64,000 nucleotides of DNA from Rhodocollybia butyracea (GCA_015501585.1 JADNRY010000002.1:1054001-1118000); one strand, 5' to 3'. Numbered from the stretch's first letter, positions 47,660 to 62,471 are shown. The notes: generated by a model not told the origin, from the letters alone. A program made the numbers and translations.

Positions 47660-47783
47660 CATCAGCAAAACATGCGTGAACTGGAGCCGTTGTCAGGCAC
47701 CATACAGCCGTTTCCAGCGGTTCCCAGCGCTGGAGAGTGCCGGAGAGTGCCGGAGAGCGGCTTCCCATCACGTTTTGCTGATG
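47660..47783. mobile_element. 124-bp miniature inverted-repeat element
   Basis: Ends CATCAGCAAAACATGCGTGA (left) and, on the reverse strand, CATCAGCAAAACGTGATGGG (right). The interior has short tandem units GGAGAGTGCC and CAGCGGTTCCCAGCGCTGG. No clear target duplication was found. Confidence 0.6.
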
Positions 47784-47979
47784 TTTTACCATTAAGTGCA
47801 ATGAACAAATGAGTTCTTAACAGCCTGAAGTACAACATACAGAGAGAGTACAACACATTTCTAAATTTTCTTGAAATTTTCAAAACTTTGTGCGCGCCCC
47901 AGCTCCTAGGACGCGATCCACGTGATGGGTCTCTGATTTTCGGCGCCTATTGTCAACGATCTCTCTGTACCGAATATCG

Positions 47980-50186
47980 ATGTGGAATACGCCGATGGCT
48001 CCGCCGCAACTCAATATTATTTCCCTTGATGAACTCAAACTCTACAAGGACTGTGTATCATTGCAATCGCGTCTCTTTTCCTTACCAGGCTTTGCTCTCT
48101 ACTCCGACCTTTTGGATTTAGCTGATCCTATAGACTGCATTCACCGTCTCTTCATCTTGGGAATCCCTCTTTGCCACCTGTGGAACCTCCTTCCTTCCCG
48201 GAAATTTCCAAAAATTGAACTCGACTTTACGCTTGGCCAAGAGTACACGAGAAGATTTGCCATAGCACAATTCGCATCAAGTGTCCATCTGGTGTTCAGG
48301 TCTGATCATTTCAACATAGACGACCTGTTAACATCTGAAACAAATGCTGGCTTTGACAAGGTCTGTCTTTGAAAAGGTTATAATGCTCTGTTGTTTACAT
48401 CTCGTTCGCTACCTAGGCTGTGAGAGCTCTATCAGTTGTTCTTGACGAGCTCCGATCCAACGAATACAAAGGTCCGAGTCATGCAAACCTCAAAGAGCCT
48501 ACGTCTATAGATGATGAGGCCTACTCTATAGTGGCTCATTTGCTGCAAAGCGAGCGTAATCATGTGGCAGAAATGGAGCTTCTAGAGGTATACCAAAAGT
48601 TCCAAATACCTATATGATATGCCTGACTCAAGTCTTACACCGAAGAAATTCTGCAGTATTCTGGCTGATATAGGCACATTGGATGCCAAGACGTTATCTT
48701 TGGTATTCCCAAAGAAGCTGTTCATTTTCGCTCGCAAATTCCGCATTCGGCTCGAATGTGTTGCTCAAATGCCATGGAAGGAGCAGAACTGGGGAGCTCC
48801 ATTCATAGCGCATGTGCGTACAACCCATATATCGCTAATGAGTATGAATTTTTACAACCAATCATATAGGCTATGGACATTGCCATGAATCTGAGAATTC
48901 ACTGCGTGAACTGGATCTTGGTCAAACCCGCTCTGGCCGGACTTGATATGGAATCGTTGCAGGTAATTGCCAAACTTCTGGATCAAAAACAGTCTCATCT
49001 TAAGTTGAAAGATCCCTGATTTCACCGCCACGCCTGTTTCTGTAGAAGCTCTGGTTTCGAAACCGTTGCACCATCTGTTCGAGTATCAACTAATTTTGGG
49101 GGTACGGTTGGTTGCAGCGGATTATCTTCAAACCATTCCGTACTTAATCTTATCTGTTCAGGACCTGATGCGAATTTCAGCGGCCACAAATCATAAACAT
49201 CACGAAGAGTTGAATCTTGGGATTGCTTCTATCCAACAAGTAATGGACAGGATCATGAACGCTCAACGAGAGGCGGTTTCCAATCAAACTATCCAGACTC
49301 TGCAGACCCGAATCGCCAATTGGCGGGACCTGGATGCCAACAAGTTGGGACAACTAATCATCGAAGGCAGTCTTCTCACTCGAAGAAACAATATTTTGCA
49401 AAATTTTGATGTTTTTTTGTTTGAGAAATTTCTCCTTCTGTGTAGCGAGACCCTCCCGCCCCCCGCTAGCTCTAGGCTTGGTAGACGTAAGGTCTCCTCG
49501 GCCTCCATTCCTCCTTCAAGAGGTAACATGCTGTATATCGAGCACTATTTTACCACCCGCGATATCTCGATAATATCACAAAGTCAGTTCTACCGTGCAC
49601 AAAGTGAGTCCGACTCAGGTTCACCGCTCCAATCCTGATCCTCCCTGCCTTTAGACGATAGTATTCGCAAATATTTTGAGCTAGTGTTGGCAATAGGCAC
49701 TGATGTTATATCTTTGCTCTATCTCACCGAACATGATATGCAAGAATGGCATGATAAAGTTCAACGGATACAACAGTTCCCCAAGGAGGATAAGAAAAGG
49801 GAATCTTACCAGAACTCTCTTACACAAAACCACCCCCAACGGAGCCCTTCCACACTCGCCGGAAACTCTCAATGGGTACCCTGACTAATCTCGAGAACGG
49901 CCCACTCCCAAAATCCATTGCTTCGCTAACCTCTGCCGAGTATTCTGCTTTTGTCAAGCTATACTTTGGAGGAAATATATTCGTGCTTTCGATTCCTCTA
50001 CCTGTCAGGTTTGAAGAGCTGATGGAGCGTATCGATAAGAAGTTGCGACATTTTCCAGGATGGTCACGCGAAATGAGAAATGTTTCTCATACGGACGCGG
50101 ATGGGCACACTATAATTATAGGGCCGGAAACTCCTTTAGAGCCAATCTTTCAGGAGGGCGTGATGGTCTCGCTAGATATTCGGTGA
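47980..50186 (+). CDS. Cdc24-like RhoGEF (CH-like, DH, PH, PB1), divergent; one frame break at 49833-49837
   Basis: Probably activates Cdc42-type GTPases in polarity. The start at 47980 gives MWNTPMAPPQLNIISLDELK. The N-terminal region (LPGFALYSDLLDLADPIDCI, ILGIPLCHLWNLLPSRKFPK) matches the Cdc24 CH-like part. The DH domain runs from IVAHLLQSERNHVAEMELLE through QMPWKEQNWGAPFIAHA to HHLFEYQLIL and DLMRISAATNHKHHEELNLG. The PH domain includes NFDVFLFEKFLLLCSE. The C terminus is a PB1 domain (AFVKLYFGGNIFVLSIPLPV, MERIDKKLRHFPGW), which in Cdc24 binds the Bem1-type scaffold. The PH-side frame stops at 49884; one more C in the CCCCC run would connect it to the PB1 frame (HPPTEPFHTRRKLSMGTL). 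The DH domain is more divergent than a typical Cdc24, so a paralogue is possible. Confidence 0.75.
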
Positions 50187-50334
50187 CCAGCCGTGATATC
50201 CATTAACTTATGTACTCTAGAACTTATGCTGTTCCAACCTTGATAGTATATACTGTCCGTTATTTATGTATTGTAGAACTCATACTGTTCCAGCCCGCGG
50301 TCTATTAGAAAGAGTATTCTACAAAACAACCGTA
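50187..50334. other. Convergent intergenic gap
   Basis: 148 bp holding two 3' ends. It carries a short direct repeat, TATGTA(C/T)T(C/G)TAGAAC near 50210 and 50265. Confidence 0.4.
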
Positions 50335-52089
50335 TCAGTAAGCTGAGGGATGGGATTCAAACTGTCTTACTGGTTGTTGCTGTTGTCCTATTGCGGTTTG
50401 AAGCCGCTGAAGCACATGTTTTATGTTTGGTGTGCCTCCGCGGTTTGCTATGATCAAGGACTTGAGCTCTGCATCATTTATTGCTTGGGCGTTATCTTGA
50501 CTATTCTCAGCAATGTCAACAGCAAACTGGATGAAAAAATCCACTGGATCTGCTTCTGGATGTCGAGCTTTCACTGCCCAGCAAAATTTGACCGCTGTTG
50601 GCAGACGCTCGATCTGCAAACGACTGGAGAATTTAGTCAGCTACGATTGGATTCAGACCGCTTTTAAGAACTTGACTTGCGATAGAGGATGTACGATCCG
50701 ATAGAAGAAGTCTACCTTGCTGTTGTGAGGTAAGAGACGAGAGGACATGTTCAAGTGCAAGTCGAATTTCTCCTCCAAGTGCGATTATCTGCGAAATATA
50801 AGACATCGATAGCTCAGTAAAGTTAGCGTCCTTGATATCTAGATCACTAGAAAAAGCCGGTATCATTAGAAGAACGAAAACGACACACTAAAGGCATTTG
50901 TTTACCAGAATAATAATAGGTCGAAAGCAACGTCGAACATATCCTTTTCACATTTTTAGCCGTAGCTCTGGCATGCTCAGAATGACAGCAATTTCACAAA
51001 GTCGGTGTATAATCGCTTTTGAAGAACTTGCCAACCATGATTGCTTTCGCAGATTCGGGGTTTTGAAAGTCATCGCCAGAGAGATTTGAGAGAGGGGTAT
51101 GACAGGATCAACCCTCGGCCACACCAGATCCAGCCTTTGAGGAGCGCGGAGTACATCCCATCCCCTCTGACATTGACAAAACTTCTCAATGATTTGTTGT
51201 ACCGTCGTGACCACGATCGGACTTTCGTCAAAAGTGCATTGCTCGCAAATGACCACAAGAGTGTCGAGAAACCCCGACTCTATCACGGCTCGACAAGAGC
51301 TTTCATGCTCTTGTGCCAGTTGGAACATGAGATCGAGGAAGGGAAGTATCTCATGAGGTTCGGAGGGTAGTAGTGACGAACGATAAACTGCGATCAGTTC
51401 AAGCCTTGCTTTCATTTCAGCATCCAAGATGGAACCAGTGTCCGTGTTATGCCTTCCAATAGTCCAACTATGAGCAAGCAAGAATCTCTGCAACCAACTA
51501 TTCAAAGCTACATACCATAATAACGGAATACAAGGCATCATCTCAGAAAGAAAGACAATAATCTCTTCTCGAGGCCATTTGACAATGCAGATTAATAGCT
51601 GGTTGGTTTCCCGGCTACCAATCTGCATCATGATTAGTTTTAGAGCTTTCTGGCGTACTTTAATGTCGTAAAAAGTCAAGTCTACCAAAGTCAAATGCGT
51701 CACTGCGGAACTAACATGTGCAGATTTCACAAATACCTTGATAGTTCCAATAAATCATCGTATACCTTCTCCAGTGGTTCTGCGGGATTCTTTGATACTG
51801 AGAGGATTGTATCGATCTTTGCTAGTCTCCATCTTACTAGGAGCTTCTCGACTCCACGAAGACTGGCCTCTCCCAAACTCTTGATCGCTCGGCCTGAAAG
51901 AGTTCCAGGTCCCCAGACTGTGGTAGCAGAGCTCTCAGTTTCAGTTGTTTCAAAGGTACCAGAGGTGACTATGCTGAAACGGTCGCTGTCTAGGTCTTCA
52001 CCATTTCGCATTCGCGGGGGTAGGATCATGATGATAATCACGGTACAAGGCGGCAACACAAGATGATCATTTTCACATAGACTCAACAT
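50335..52089 (-). CDS. Unknown helical-repeat protein, about 540 residues
   Basis: The first Met at 52089 gives MLSLCENDHLVLPPCTVIII; a second Met 20 codons on (MILPPRMRNGEDLDSDRFSI) is an equally good start. The middle is a chain of amphipathic helices (LTLVDLTFYDIKVRQKALKL, EILPFLDLMFQLAQEHESSC, LDTLVVICEQCTFDESPIVV), reminiscent of ARM/HEAT folds. The C terminus includes VDFFIQFAVDIAENSQDNAQ and QQQQPVRQFESHPSAY. Introns lie near 51719-51731, 50870-50945 and 50620-50665. No named family is recognised. Confidence 0.55.
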
Positions 52090-52248
52090 AGCAATAGAGA
52101 GAATAAAAGTTTAATTTTGAGATAAGCGAAAGCATCCAAAAGCAAAAAAACGGAGACTTCAGTACTTTTTGCTCTCAACTACCACGGTAGGTATGCAGCG
52201 CGCAGGTATTGTATTCTATTCAAGTTTCGAATTCCAAGCTCCATCACT

Positions 52249-54415
<2,167 letters not shown>

Positions 54416-54540
54416 GGAATGTAGAGTGGAAGAGAGAGAGACTTAGACAACCCGATGGTTCCCGAAGTCGTTCACGTGTGACCAAACAGTTCCCACCGTA
54501 GGCGCTTAATATTTTTAAGCTTTCATTCGTCCATTGGCCC
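54416..54540. promoter_or_regulatory. 125-bp bidirectional promoter between ATP1 and mitochondrial bL21 genes
   Basis: The start codons of two divergent nuclear genes for mitochondrial proteins are 125 bp apart. A CCAAT-type box lies at 54531-54537 (CCATTGG, CCAATGG on the ATP1 strand), the type bound by the HAP/CBF complex that drives respiratory genes in fungi. Its use here is inferred; it is very close to the bL21 start. Confidence 0.5.
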
Positions 54541-55035
54541 ATGGCCAGCCTGTTTAGACAGTGTTCGTCTCAAGTTTTTCTTTTAGCAGGTGCTTCTATC
54601 TAACATTTTCCAGTTCAATCAATATGCAGGCCACTTTCTAAAAATCTCTACACTGTTCCCAACACTACAGCTTCGGCACTAGACCTTATTCGCTCCCAGC
54701 CTTCTTTGTATGTCGTGGCCAATGTTGTCGGTCGGCGACATCTCCTTGCGCCTCGAGATATACTCACAATACCACGTCTACGTGACGTTAAAGTCGGGGA
54801 CGTGCTGAAACTCGATGAGATTCACGAACTTGGATCGCGCGAGTACACCTTACGGGGGAACCCAACAATTTCTCCTGACAAAGTAAAAGTGGAAGCTACG
54901 GTTGTGGAACATACCAAGGGGGCAATGGAGTTTATATACAAGAAGAAACGGAGAAAGGGCTACCAAAAGACGAAGAAGCATAAACAGACTTATACACGTC
55001 TGAGGATTGGAATATTGAGATTCCAGAGTCAGTAA
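54541..55035 (+). CDS. MRPL49: Mitochondrial large-subunit ribosomal protein bL21m
   Basis: The start at 54541 (MASLFRQ) is followed by a 51-bp intron with CTAAC branch site, giving FQSICRPLSKNLYTVPNTTA, a mitochondrial targeting sequence. The body matches bL21: VANVVGRRHLLAPRDILTIP, RLRDVKVGDVLKLDEIHELG, SREYTLRGNPTISPDKVKVE, ATVVEHTKGAMEFIYKKKRR, GYQKTKKHKQTYTRLRI. About 147 residues, normal for the family. Confidence 0.92.
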
Positions 55036-55159
55036 TATAACTTGCTTTAATTAATTCAGCTGAGCGCTGTATGAGTCTGACCAGTGACATTGAAAGTTTT
55101 CATCATATGTGGCTGTGTTTGTTACTTGCTTTCTTGCCATCATCTCCGGCTACCACAGA

Positions 55160-58134
55160 ATGAACGTCTGGGTATGTAAATTACTAGCTATATTGAATAG
55201 CCTCCAATTCTTGTACACAGACAGAACATCGGAATCCAGAAGGTCGCACCTACTGGTTCAATACCGGAACGAGAGAAAGTGTCTGGGAAAAGCCAGATGG
55301 TGAGACCATAAATAAATGACTTGTCGACTATCAATGCTCACGAAAATTCATAGACCTGAAATCTCCGTTCGAGGTGCGCTACTTATACGTAGCCACATTG
55401 TCATTCTAACCCCCTCCCTACAGCGTGCTTTGAACCAAACTAAATGGAAAGAATACGTTTCTGGAGGCCGAAAATATTATTACAACGTACGTGACATATC
55501 CGCCCAATTTTCGCCAATTTATCTTATTTCCGTAGACTGAGACCAGAGAGTCTAAATGGGACATGCCTGATGAGCTTTTGCTGGTTCTCGAAAAGGTAGA
55601 AAAGGAAAAGCCTGCTCCTACTGCGTATGTGTTCTTACGATAAAACTGAAACCATTGCCTAATCTCGAATTCTATAGCCCGGTTCCTTCAGCAATCACAG
55701 CTCCTGGGTTCACTCCGGTCGGTAGCGCAACCCCTGCCACTCCATCTTCTGCGACACCAAATGGAGTGACTTCATCGGCGGTAGGACAACACACCGGAGG
55801 CCTTCCACTCTCTTCTTCAAGTATTCTTCCAGCTCGTCCCAACATTCCTGAGGACCCCGTCATTCCACACAATGATTCGCCACTGTTGAGGAAGGAGAAA
55901 AGGCCTTTACTCATCTGCTCAGAAAGGCTGGGGTAGATCCAAGTTTTACTTGGGATCAGACAATGCGTGCTATCATCACGGATCCATTGTATAAGGCACT
56001 AAATACTTTGGCAGAAAAGAAGGCTGTTTTTGAAAAAGTATGTCCATATCTCGTTACTGCTAACGCTCTCTGCTGATGCCATTCTTCCTCCCAGTACACG
56101 ACCAATCTGAAAATCAAAGAACAGGAAGAAAAAGACGCAAGACTTGCTAAATTACGCCCTGCCATCCGAAATATGCTCAAGGGTAATCCGAATGTGTTTC
56201 ACTATTCGACATTCAATACCGCAGATAAGCTTTTCTCTCAGCACCCCATCTGGCAGCAAGCCAAATTGAGTCCGAGCGTAGACTGATTTTTGAAGAGTAC
56301 GTCAACGAATTGAAACAGCGCGAAGTGGTAAGCAATCAACCATTGTTCTCGCTCTTGTCTTACACCTGGTATTTTTTACAGCAAGAAAGTCGTGCGGCGC
56401 GTTCACGAAGTGTCGCTAAAGTCGTCAATTTATTCAAGCAGCTCGACGTGGACGTTCTTACTCGATGGAGATCCGCTCACAACCTTATTCTCGACTCTGA
56501 AGAGTGGACCTCCGATCCTGAATTGCGAAAGTTACCCACTCTTGATATTCTTCTCGCTTTCGAAGACTACAGTCGGGTACGGGAGAGGGAGTACGAAGAA
56601 CAGATGCGTCGTGCACAAGTTGAAAAAACGAGGAAAGAAAGAAAGGCAAGGGAAGCGTTCAAGGTGCGCCTGTTATCCGCTCGTATTTTTACACTTGTTC
56701 CAATCTTCTCTGTTTCCATGATATAGGAACTTCTGGAGTCTCTCGTAGCTTCCGGTGATATAAAAGCACGAACCAAGTGGAAGGACGTATATCCCAAGTT
56801 CAAGGACGACGATCGATACATCAATATGCTCGGCAATCCAGGTTCAAACCAACTCGAGCTCTTCTGGGATGTTGTGGATGCGATGGACCAAAAGCTCGAT
56901 GCTAAGATCGCAATTGTCATGAATGTGATTAGCAAAACCAAGAAGCCAGGGAAAGAAAACCTAGATGGTGCGAGAGGGAAGCAGAGAAAGAAAACGGTGT
57001 TTCCAAAAGCTCTGGCTTTGTTATTGGACCTACGACAACCGAAGAAGAGTATTTGACTATTGTAAAGGCGGCAGATGATGATGATATCAAGACCTTAAGC
57101 GGTGAAGAGCTTCATCTAATTTTTGACACCGTGAGCATTCTCTGTTTCGGCCTGACTTGCGCTCACAGCGTTTCCCAGTTGCGCGAGACCGCTCTCAAGA
57201 AACAAGCTGAGGAGAAACGTCGAACGGAGAGAAAACAGAGACATCTTCAAGAAGATCTCCGATATGCTCTGAGAAAGCTTCCTGAGCCAATCGATCTCAC
57301 TCTGTCGTATGAGGAGGTAAGTTGTATCGTTTCGTTCTCGCCTCGTTCTAATCAAATTGACTTTTGTAGGCTGTCCCGCTCATTGAGCACCTCCCTGAGT
57401 TCCAAGCCATCGAAGACGAAGACCACAGACGATCTGCGTTCGCCAAGTTTGTCAAGAGGCAAAAGGTGCGTCTCCACATTCCCGCACTCCCATCTTCTGA
57501 ATCTATCACAGGAACGTATACGTGAGGCTGCCGGGTCCGAAGATGGTGGGTCGACTAGCGGTCGAAAACGCAAAGAGCCACCTCGTACTGAACATAGTCG
57601 CGAGCGTGAGCGGGGTGACCGAGATCGACATGACCGCGAGCGTGAGGTTTCCTACCGTGATCGTGAACGTGAACGTGGCAGCAGCGGGAAAGACTACGAT
57701 TCACGACCTCGTCATCATTACAGACACGATGACTACGATCGTAAAGGATCTAGGGATTACGAACGAGATTATAGGACTTCCTCCTCCAAGCATCATGACA
57801 AGGACGACCGGAGACGAGGGGACAAGGAGAAGGGCGCTAGTAGCAGCAGCGGTAGAAGAGGAGAGTACAGAGATTGGGATGAACCAAGACATGAGGAGCG
57901 AGAAAAGAGTGTCTCCTCGGCGTATAAGGATAAAGATGAATCTTCAAAGTCAGAGAAGAGAGAGATGGAGGATCAAGCTCCTGATGACAGGGTGGAAAAG
58001 GTGAAATTTACTTTTTACAAGACGAAGCATTAGCGAGGTATACTAATGGATTCTCGTCTCAGCGTCCCCGTATTGATGAACCTGCACGCGAGTCTTCGGC
58101 AAGAGCAGATACGCCCGAGGAGGGCGAAATTTAG
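55160..58134 (+). CDS. PRP40: Pre-mRNA-processing factor Prp40 (WW-WW-FF repeats)
   Basis: A U1 snRNP component that bridges the 5' splice site and branch-point proteins. The start at 55160 gives MNVW, and an intron joins [20 protein letters not shown] and VWEKPD (WW1). WW2 is [16 protein letters not shown] then [11 protein letters not shown] across an intron. A Pro/Ser/Thr linker follows, then FF domains: [120 protein letters not shown]. The C-terminal tail is RD/RE-rich ([16 protein letters not shown]) and ends EGEI after a last intron (about 57998-58063). The C-terminal end is duplicated at 60570. Confidence 0.93.
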
Positions 58135-58799
58135 TTTGGGCGTTCGGCTCTGAATCAGATACAGTACGAGTAGTACGTATAACTATAAGGTCCCTAGCTA
58201 GCTGACCTCAATTTAACATCTCTTTGACGTGTGGGAAGGATTTTTGAGCAAGTCTCTGTTTCTTTCCTATAGCTTTCATGAAACTTTTTCGTGGCTTTGG
58301 AAGATACAATGAATCTTCGAACGCTAGGCTCAGATCACTTTGCAAACGGTATCGCGTTTCCTGCTGTCAGTACTAACGTTTTGTCTCTGATGCGTCCAGG
58401 TTTTCTTTCACTCATTGGCCCGCGTTGAAACCACCAAACAGGCAGTCATTAACATGATCTGTTAGCCCGCTCAACATACTACAATGTTAATACTTGTGAG
58501 TAGTTTCTGTTCATAAGGATTGGGATAATCTTATCCAATCTCGACCTTTTCGGTATTTATGATTTCCAGAATTATTTTTTTTGCTTCTGGTAGTAGCTGG
58601 TAGTCTGGTCTTGTTACATCTTCTAATACTTCTATTGTCTATATTACCAAATGCATCAAAGTCTAAGTGCCACTAACGATCTCTCCAGATACAGCCAGGG
58701 TCATTCTGATGGCCTGCGCTTGTGTTCCCTTTGTTCTTTTACAAGTTGCTTTTGTCTTCAAACCACCAGAATCATCCTCCTAGGAGCTATGTGCCAGCA
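58135..58799. other. 3' flank of PRP40, first unit of the tandem duplication
   Basis: No gene of its own. Blocks here (58135-58250, 58395-58500 and onward) recur in order at 60700-60830 and 62485-62640. Confidence 0.5.
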
Positions 58800-60334
58800 T
58801 ATACCAAGATTAAAGTCTCGGGGACATGCTATGCTCTTACTGTTTCCAACCTCAGGTGCTGAGATCACGCTGAAAAGGTGTACCCTGTGTTAGTACAGTG
58901 TTACCGCGTTTCTTATTGTCAGTGCCACTCGCATTTTACTGGTCGATGAATCACTAAAAGATAGTATTCTCATAGGTAGCTCTGGATGTCAAACAAAGGA
59001 TTGGGACCTTCGTCACAAACGTTTTTGTCCTCGCTTCCAGGAGGTCAATAGATATGACCTCGAAATTGTCGGAGAAACTTGTGTAACTCTGGAAAAGCTA
59101 GTCGAACATCAGGTAGCTCGGTCTGTTTTATGTTGAAATGTTTCATGAATAGGAACCTTTTCCCTAGAACAAGCGTCGTGAAATTTTGAAATCGAAAAAA
59201 CGAAACCAGAACGAGCCTTGCGAGGATTGCTCCAGAGATATCTTCAAGTTAGTGATTTCTTGTTCTATTTTGCCATTGTATGCTGACCCCAACAGAAATG
59301 AAGTTGTCTGTGAAGTATGTTACCAGACTCCTTACCAGGCCAGGCCCATCAAAAATTTCGAGTCTTGTCCCAAATGTCAGCTTGCCCGATATTGCTCTGA
59401 CCCTTGCAAATCCAAGCTTTCGACAGTTCATTCCCAGCGCGCGTGCGATATGCTAGCACTGCTACACGCTACTGAACGTACAGAAATTGATTATCTCCTT
59501 AACCGAAAGCGCTTGGAGGTCGGGTTGATGATCCCATCTCCCAAAAAGCGCGCCAAATATATCCCAATGGCTTACTACACCGACTGGGAGCACTACGACC
59601 GTGAACTCTATCAAGAGTTTGGTGGGACAACCAACACGTTTCTTAATTCTCTTGCGCGTGAAATCCAGGCACACAGTCTACAAGCCACTGCTGGACTTAG
59701 GCAGCTCTCCACTGAGAGCAGATCGTTTTGTTGTACAATCATAGCTGGCTTGGAGAAGACCATTCCTCGTATATTGACTTATACGTCTCTAGAGATCCAT
59801 GTTGTTGGTGCTAGCAGTCGCGAGCGCGCGATCAAGCGTATGACAGAGGATATCCTTCACCACTATCCTGGTCTCAAAAAACTACACATTCGCTTCATCG
59901 GTCCTGAGGCTGCCAGCTCTGACGACCCGACTGACAACCAAGCGTGCACTTATTGCCTGGCAGTCGGAGGAAGTCGCACTTGCTCTTCACATCCTGAACC
60001 ATACCATGATTACATGCGAAACAACCCCAATAACAAACCGGACCTCGTTGTGTGTCTCAACTCTGGTCATTCAGACATGCCTTACTTGCTATCTTGGATG
60101 CCGACCCTACCAAAAATACTGGATATGAATGTTCCAGCGATTTTCACAGAATATTCGTGGCGGGAAGCTGATAACGAAACTAGGAGACTTCGTGGAATGG
60201 GTGCGCGCTTTGTCATTGAGTTGGAAGAGAACAGGTGGAGAGGCGTCATTCCAATCATTAACAGGGCCACTGGGATGAAGCACGGCCGCATCTCGTACAG
60301 TAGTCAGGTTTGGTATGCTGTGCATGGTCGCTGA
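58800..60334 (+). CDS. MYND zinc-finger / Mss51 C-terminal-domain protein, copy 1, N terminus damaged
   Basis: The intact part (from about 59166) encodes EPCEDCSRDIFK, an intron (about 59249-59296), then NEVVCEVC, CPKCQLARYCSDPCKS and HSQRACD, a MYND-like zinc finger. The Mss51-type C-terminal domain follows: ILTYTSLEIHVVGASSRERA, LKKLHIRFIGPEA, DLVVCLNSGHSDMPYLLSWM, MNVPAIFTEYSWREADNETR. The upstream first zinc finger, intact in copy 2, is broken here. The ATG region is missing, an insertion puts a stop right after KRCTLC (58889 region), and only QTKDWDLRHKRFCPRFQEVN remains readable. Translation may start further in. The intron keeps an open frame if unspliced. Confidence 0.7.
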
Positions 60335-60569
60335 GCAGGCGAGTAAATGCCACTATACACCTTGTATCTTAGTGTGAACAAAAGTTGTTGTGTCTGCCAG
60401 GTACCGATTGCGTGATTATACACGAAATGAAATGTGGAGAGGCCTGTATTGGTGACAGGAAGCCAAATGCAACGAGGCTGAGTCTTCGCGCCTAAAAATT
60501 GGAGATATCTCAATTTTGGCGAATGTCTGTTCTGAGGAAAGTTGCGAGGAAGACGCGTATAATATATAA
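60335..60569. other. 3' flank of MYND copy 1
   Basis: 235 bp with no gene seen; it ends at the duplication junction. Confidence 0.4.
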
Positions 60570-60835
60570 CTTGGAAGATCAAGCTCCTGATGACAGGAAA
60601 ATGTGAGATTTACTTTTTATATGACGAGGTATACTCATGAATTCTCATCTCGTAATGAACCTGCACGCGAGCTTTCCTGAGCCTTCGAAATTAGTTTGGG
60701 CGTTCGGCTCTGAATCAGATACAGTATTAGTACGTACTAGTACGTATAACTAGCTAGCTGACCTCAATTTAACATCTCTTCGGCGTGTGGGGAAAGATTT
60801 TTGACAAGTCTCTGCTTCTTTCTTATACATATCAT
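60570..60835 (+). pseudogene. Duplicated 3' end of PRP40 (last exons and 3' flank)
   Basis: Starts GAAGATCAAGCTCCTGATGA, matching 57968 onward. It follows the PRP40 end with small deletions (AACCTGCACGCGAG, TTAGTTTGGGCGTTCGGCTC, TGACCTCAATTTAACATCTC). It marks the left end of the second duplication unit and cannot encode the protein end. Confidence 0.85.
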
Positions 60836-60959
60836 CCATGAAGCGGGCCGCGGCTAACGTTCAACCAACCTTCGAACACTCAATTCACTTGGAGAAGGCA
60901 TAGTTAGTATTAGCGCGTTTCCTGCTGTCAATATTACTCATCCTCCGTCTCTGACTTTC

Positions 60960-62471
60960 GAGGGGCAAGTCGATTGGTAAAGTACGATCCCATCAAAAGA
61001 AGAGGAAGCGGCGCCTCTCTCGTAAAAGAACTTACAAACGCCGTTTCCGAGCCAAAAATAGTAAGCACGTATCGTCGTACCTCACCGAATGTATTCCCAT
61101 TAGTGTTCGGTATTTCGGAGATGCTTCGGATGCGTTACAAGGCATTACAAGCCTCCGAAGCCTGCACAAGCTCACGCGAGTGTTGTCCTGATTCAAATGT
61201 TTTGATACTTAAATTTTCATAGTTCTGAACATATATTACATTACATGCAGTGGTCGTATTTGGCCAAACAAAAGAGGGATTAGACTGATTCAGACCGGTG
61301 AGAGTAATGCGTGGATAGAAGGTACTTACAACACTTCAACTTGGTCATGTTATCATCTTCGAATCAACGAGGCGCCATTTTTGCAACGGAAGTTAGGTGG
61401 ACACAGGAGTCGTCCTGAAGACAGTGACAACTCTCTGGGATGGAACACTTCAACTTGGATACTACTTTGGTGAATGCATTGGCATTCATTCTACTATCAA
61501 GACGGAAGCACTGTCATCTTGTTCGAGTCCTACTCTTTCGCGAATCGAGTATGGAACGGCGTAGTACATTAAGACTTCAATGATGTGATGGATGATAGCG
61601 TCGTCCAAAACAATCCTCATATCAGCATGTATATAATCTGCCTCGCTAGTATCATAAGTAACTCATGTTTATGCTATCTCTTGCTACTTACTGTCAATCT
61701 GCAATCATCTCACCTTAGTGGTTGATAATATCTTTATTAATCCCAAATTCTGGGCTCTACAGCTTGCGTGTGTAAGGTTTATGCTGAGATTATTACCATG
61801 CATTGTATTGTTTGAAGTTCAGTTATCTCGCTCCCAACACTAAGCATGGTCCCATTCAAATTGAGATAGTTGACTCTACGTTCCAGCAAAGATCTTCAAG
61901 GCATCATATATTGCTGTGAGTGAGGCGGCCTGCCCGTGTAATAATTCTCCATACCCGCGTCATTGCGCAACGTGGAAGCGCCATCTCTGCTCCTGCGAGT
62001 ATGTATATATTATATATATGGCCGATACAGTGACTGCTCATACTACATCAAGTATTCAACCCAAGAAGATTGAACTGTCCAAGACTATGTCATCTACATA
62101 AGAAATGTAGCGCTATATAATGAAAACCTCAAGAGCGTGTTTCTTCAAGTTTTCAACAAGTTTCCCATTACAATCACAAGTTGATTGGTAAAAAATGACA
62201 GGGTTTAGTTGAGCATCGACTTCAACTCAGAATAAAATACCCAAAGGCCTCATTATTATCAATACACCACCGCTGTTGAAGCAATGCGTGCCCTGCGCTC
62301 GCTGTGACTGATGAGGCATCACTCACGGCTCAAAACCGGGGCTCACCGACGGAAATCTTAACTAACCATCAATAATTTGGTCGGTATCGTCATTCCGGAG
62401 CGTTTCCCGCTATTCCCGGTGGTTCTTCTTCTGTTTGATGGGATCTTACTTTACCAATCGACTATGGACTC
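60960..62471. mobile_element. 1512-bp non-autonomous inverted-repeat element with 9-bp target duplication (Mutator-like size)
   Basis: Left end GAGGGGCAAGTCGATTGGTA, right end (reverse strand) GAGTCCATAGTCGATTGGTA; similarity runs about 35 bp inward through AAAGTA(C/A)GATCCCATCAAA. The perfect 9-bp direct repeat CTGACTTTC flanks it (60951-60959 and 62472-62480). The corresponding place in unit 1 (about 58390) has no insertion. There is no transposase frame; inner frames are short. A 9-bp duplication fits Mutator-type elements, but the assignment is tentative. Confidence 0.8.
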
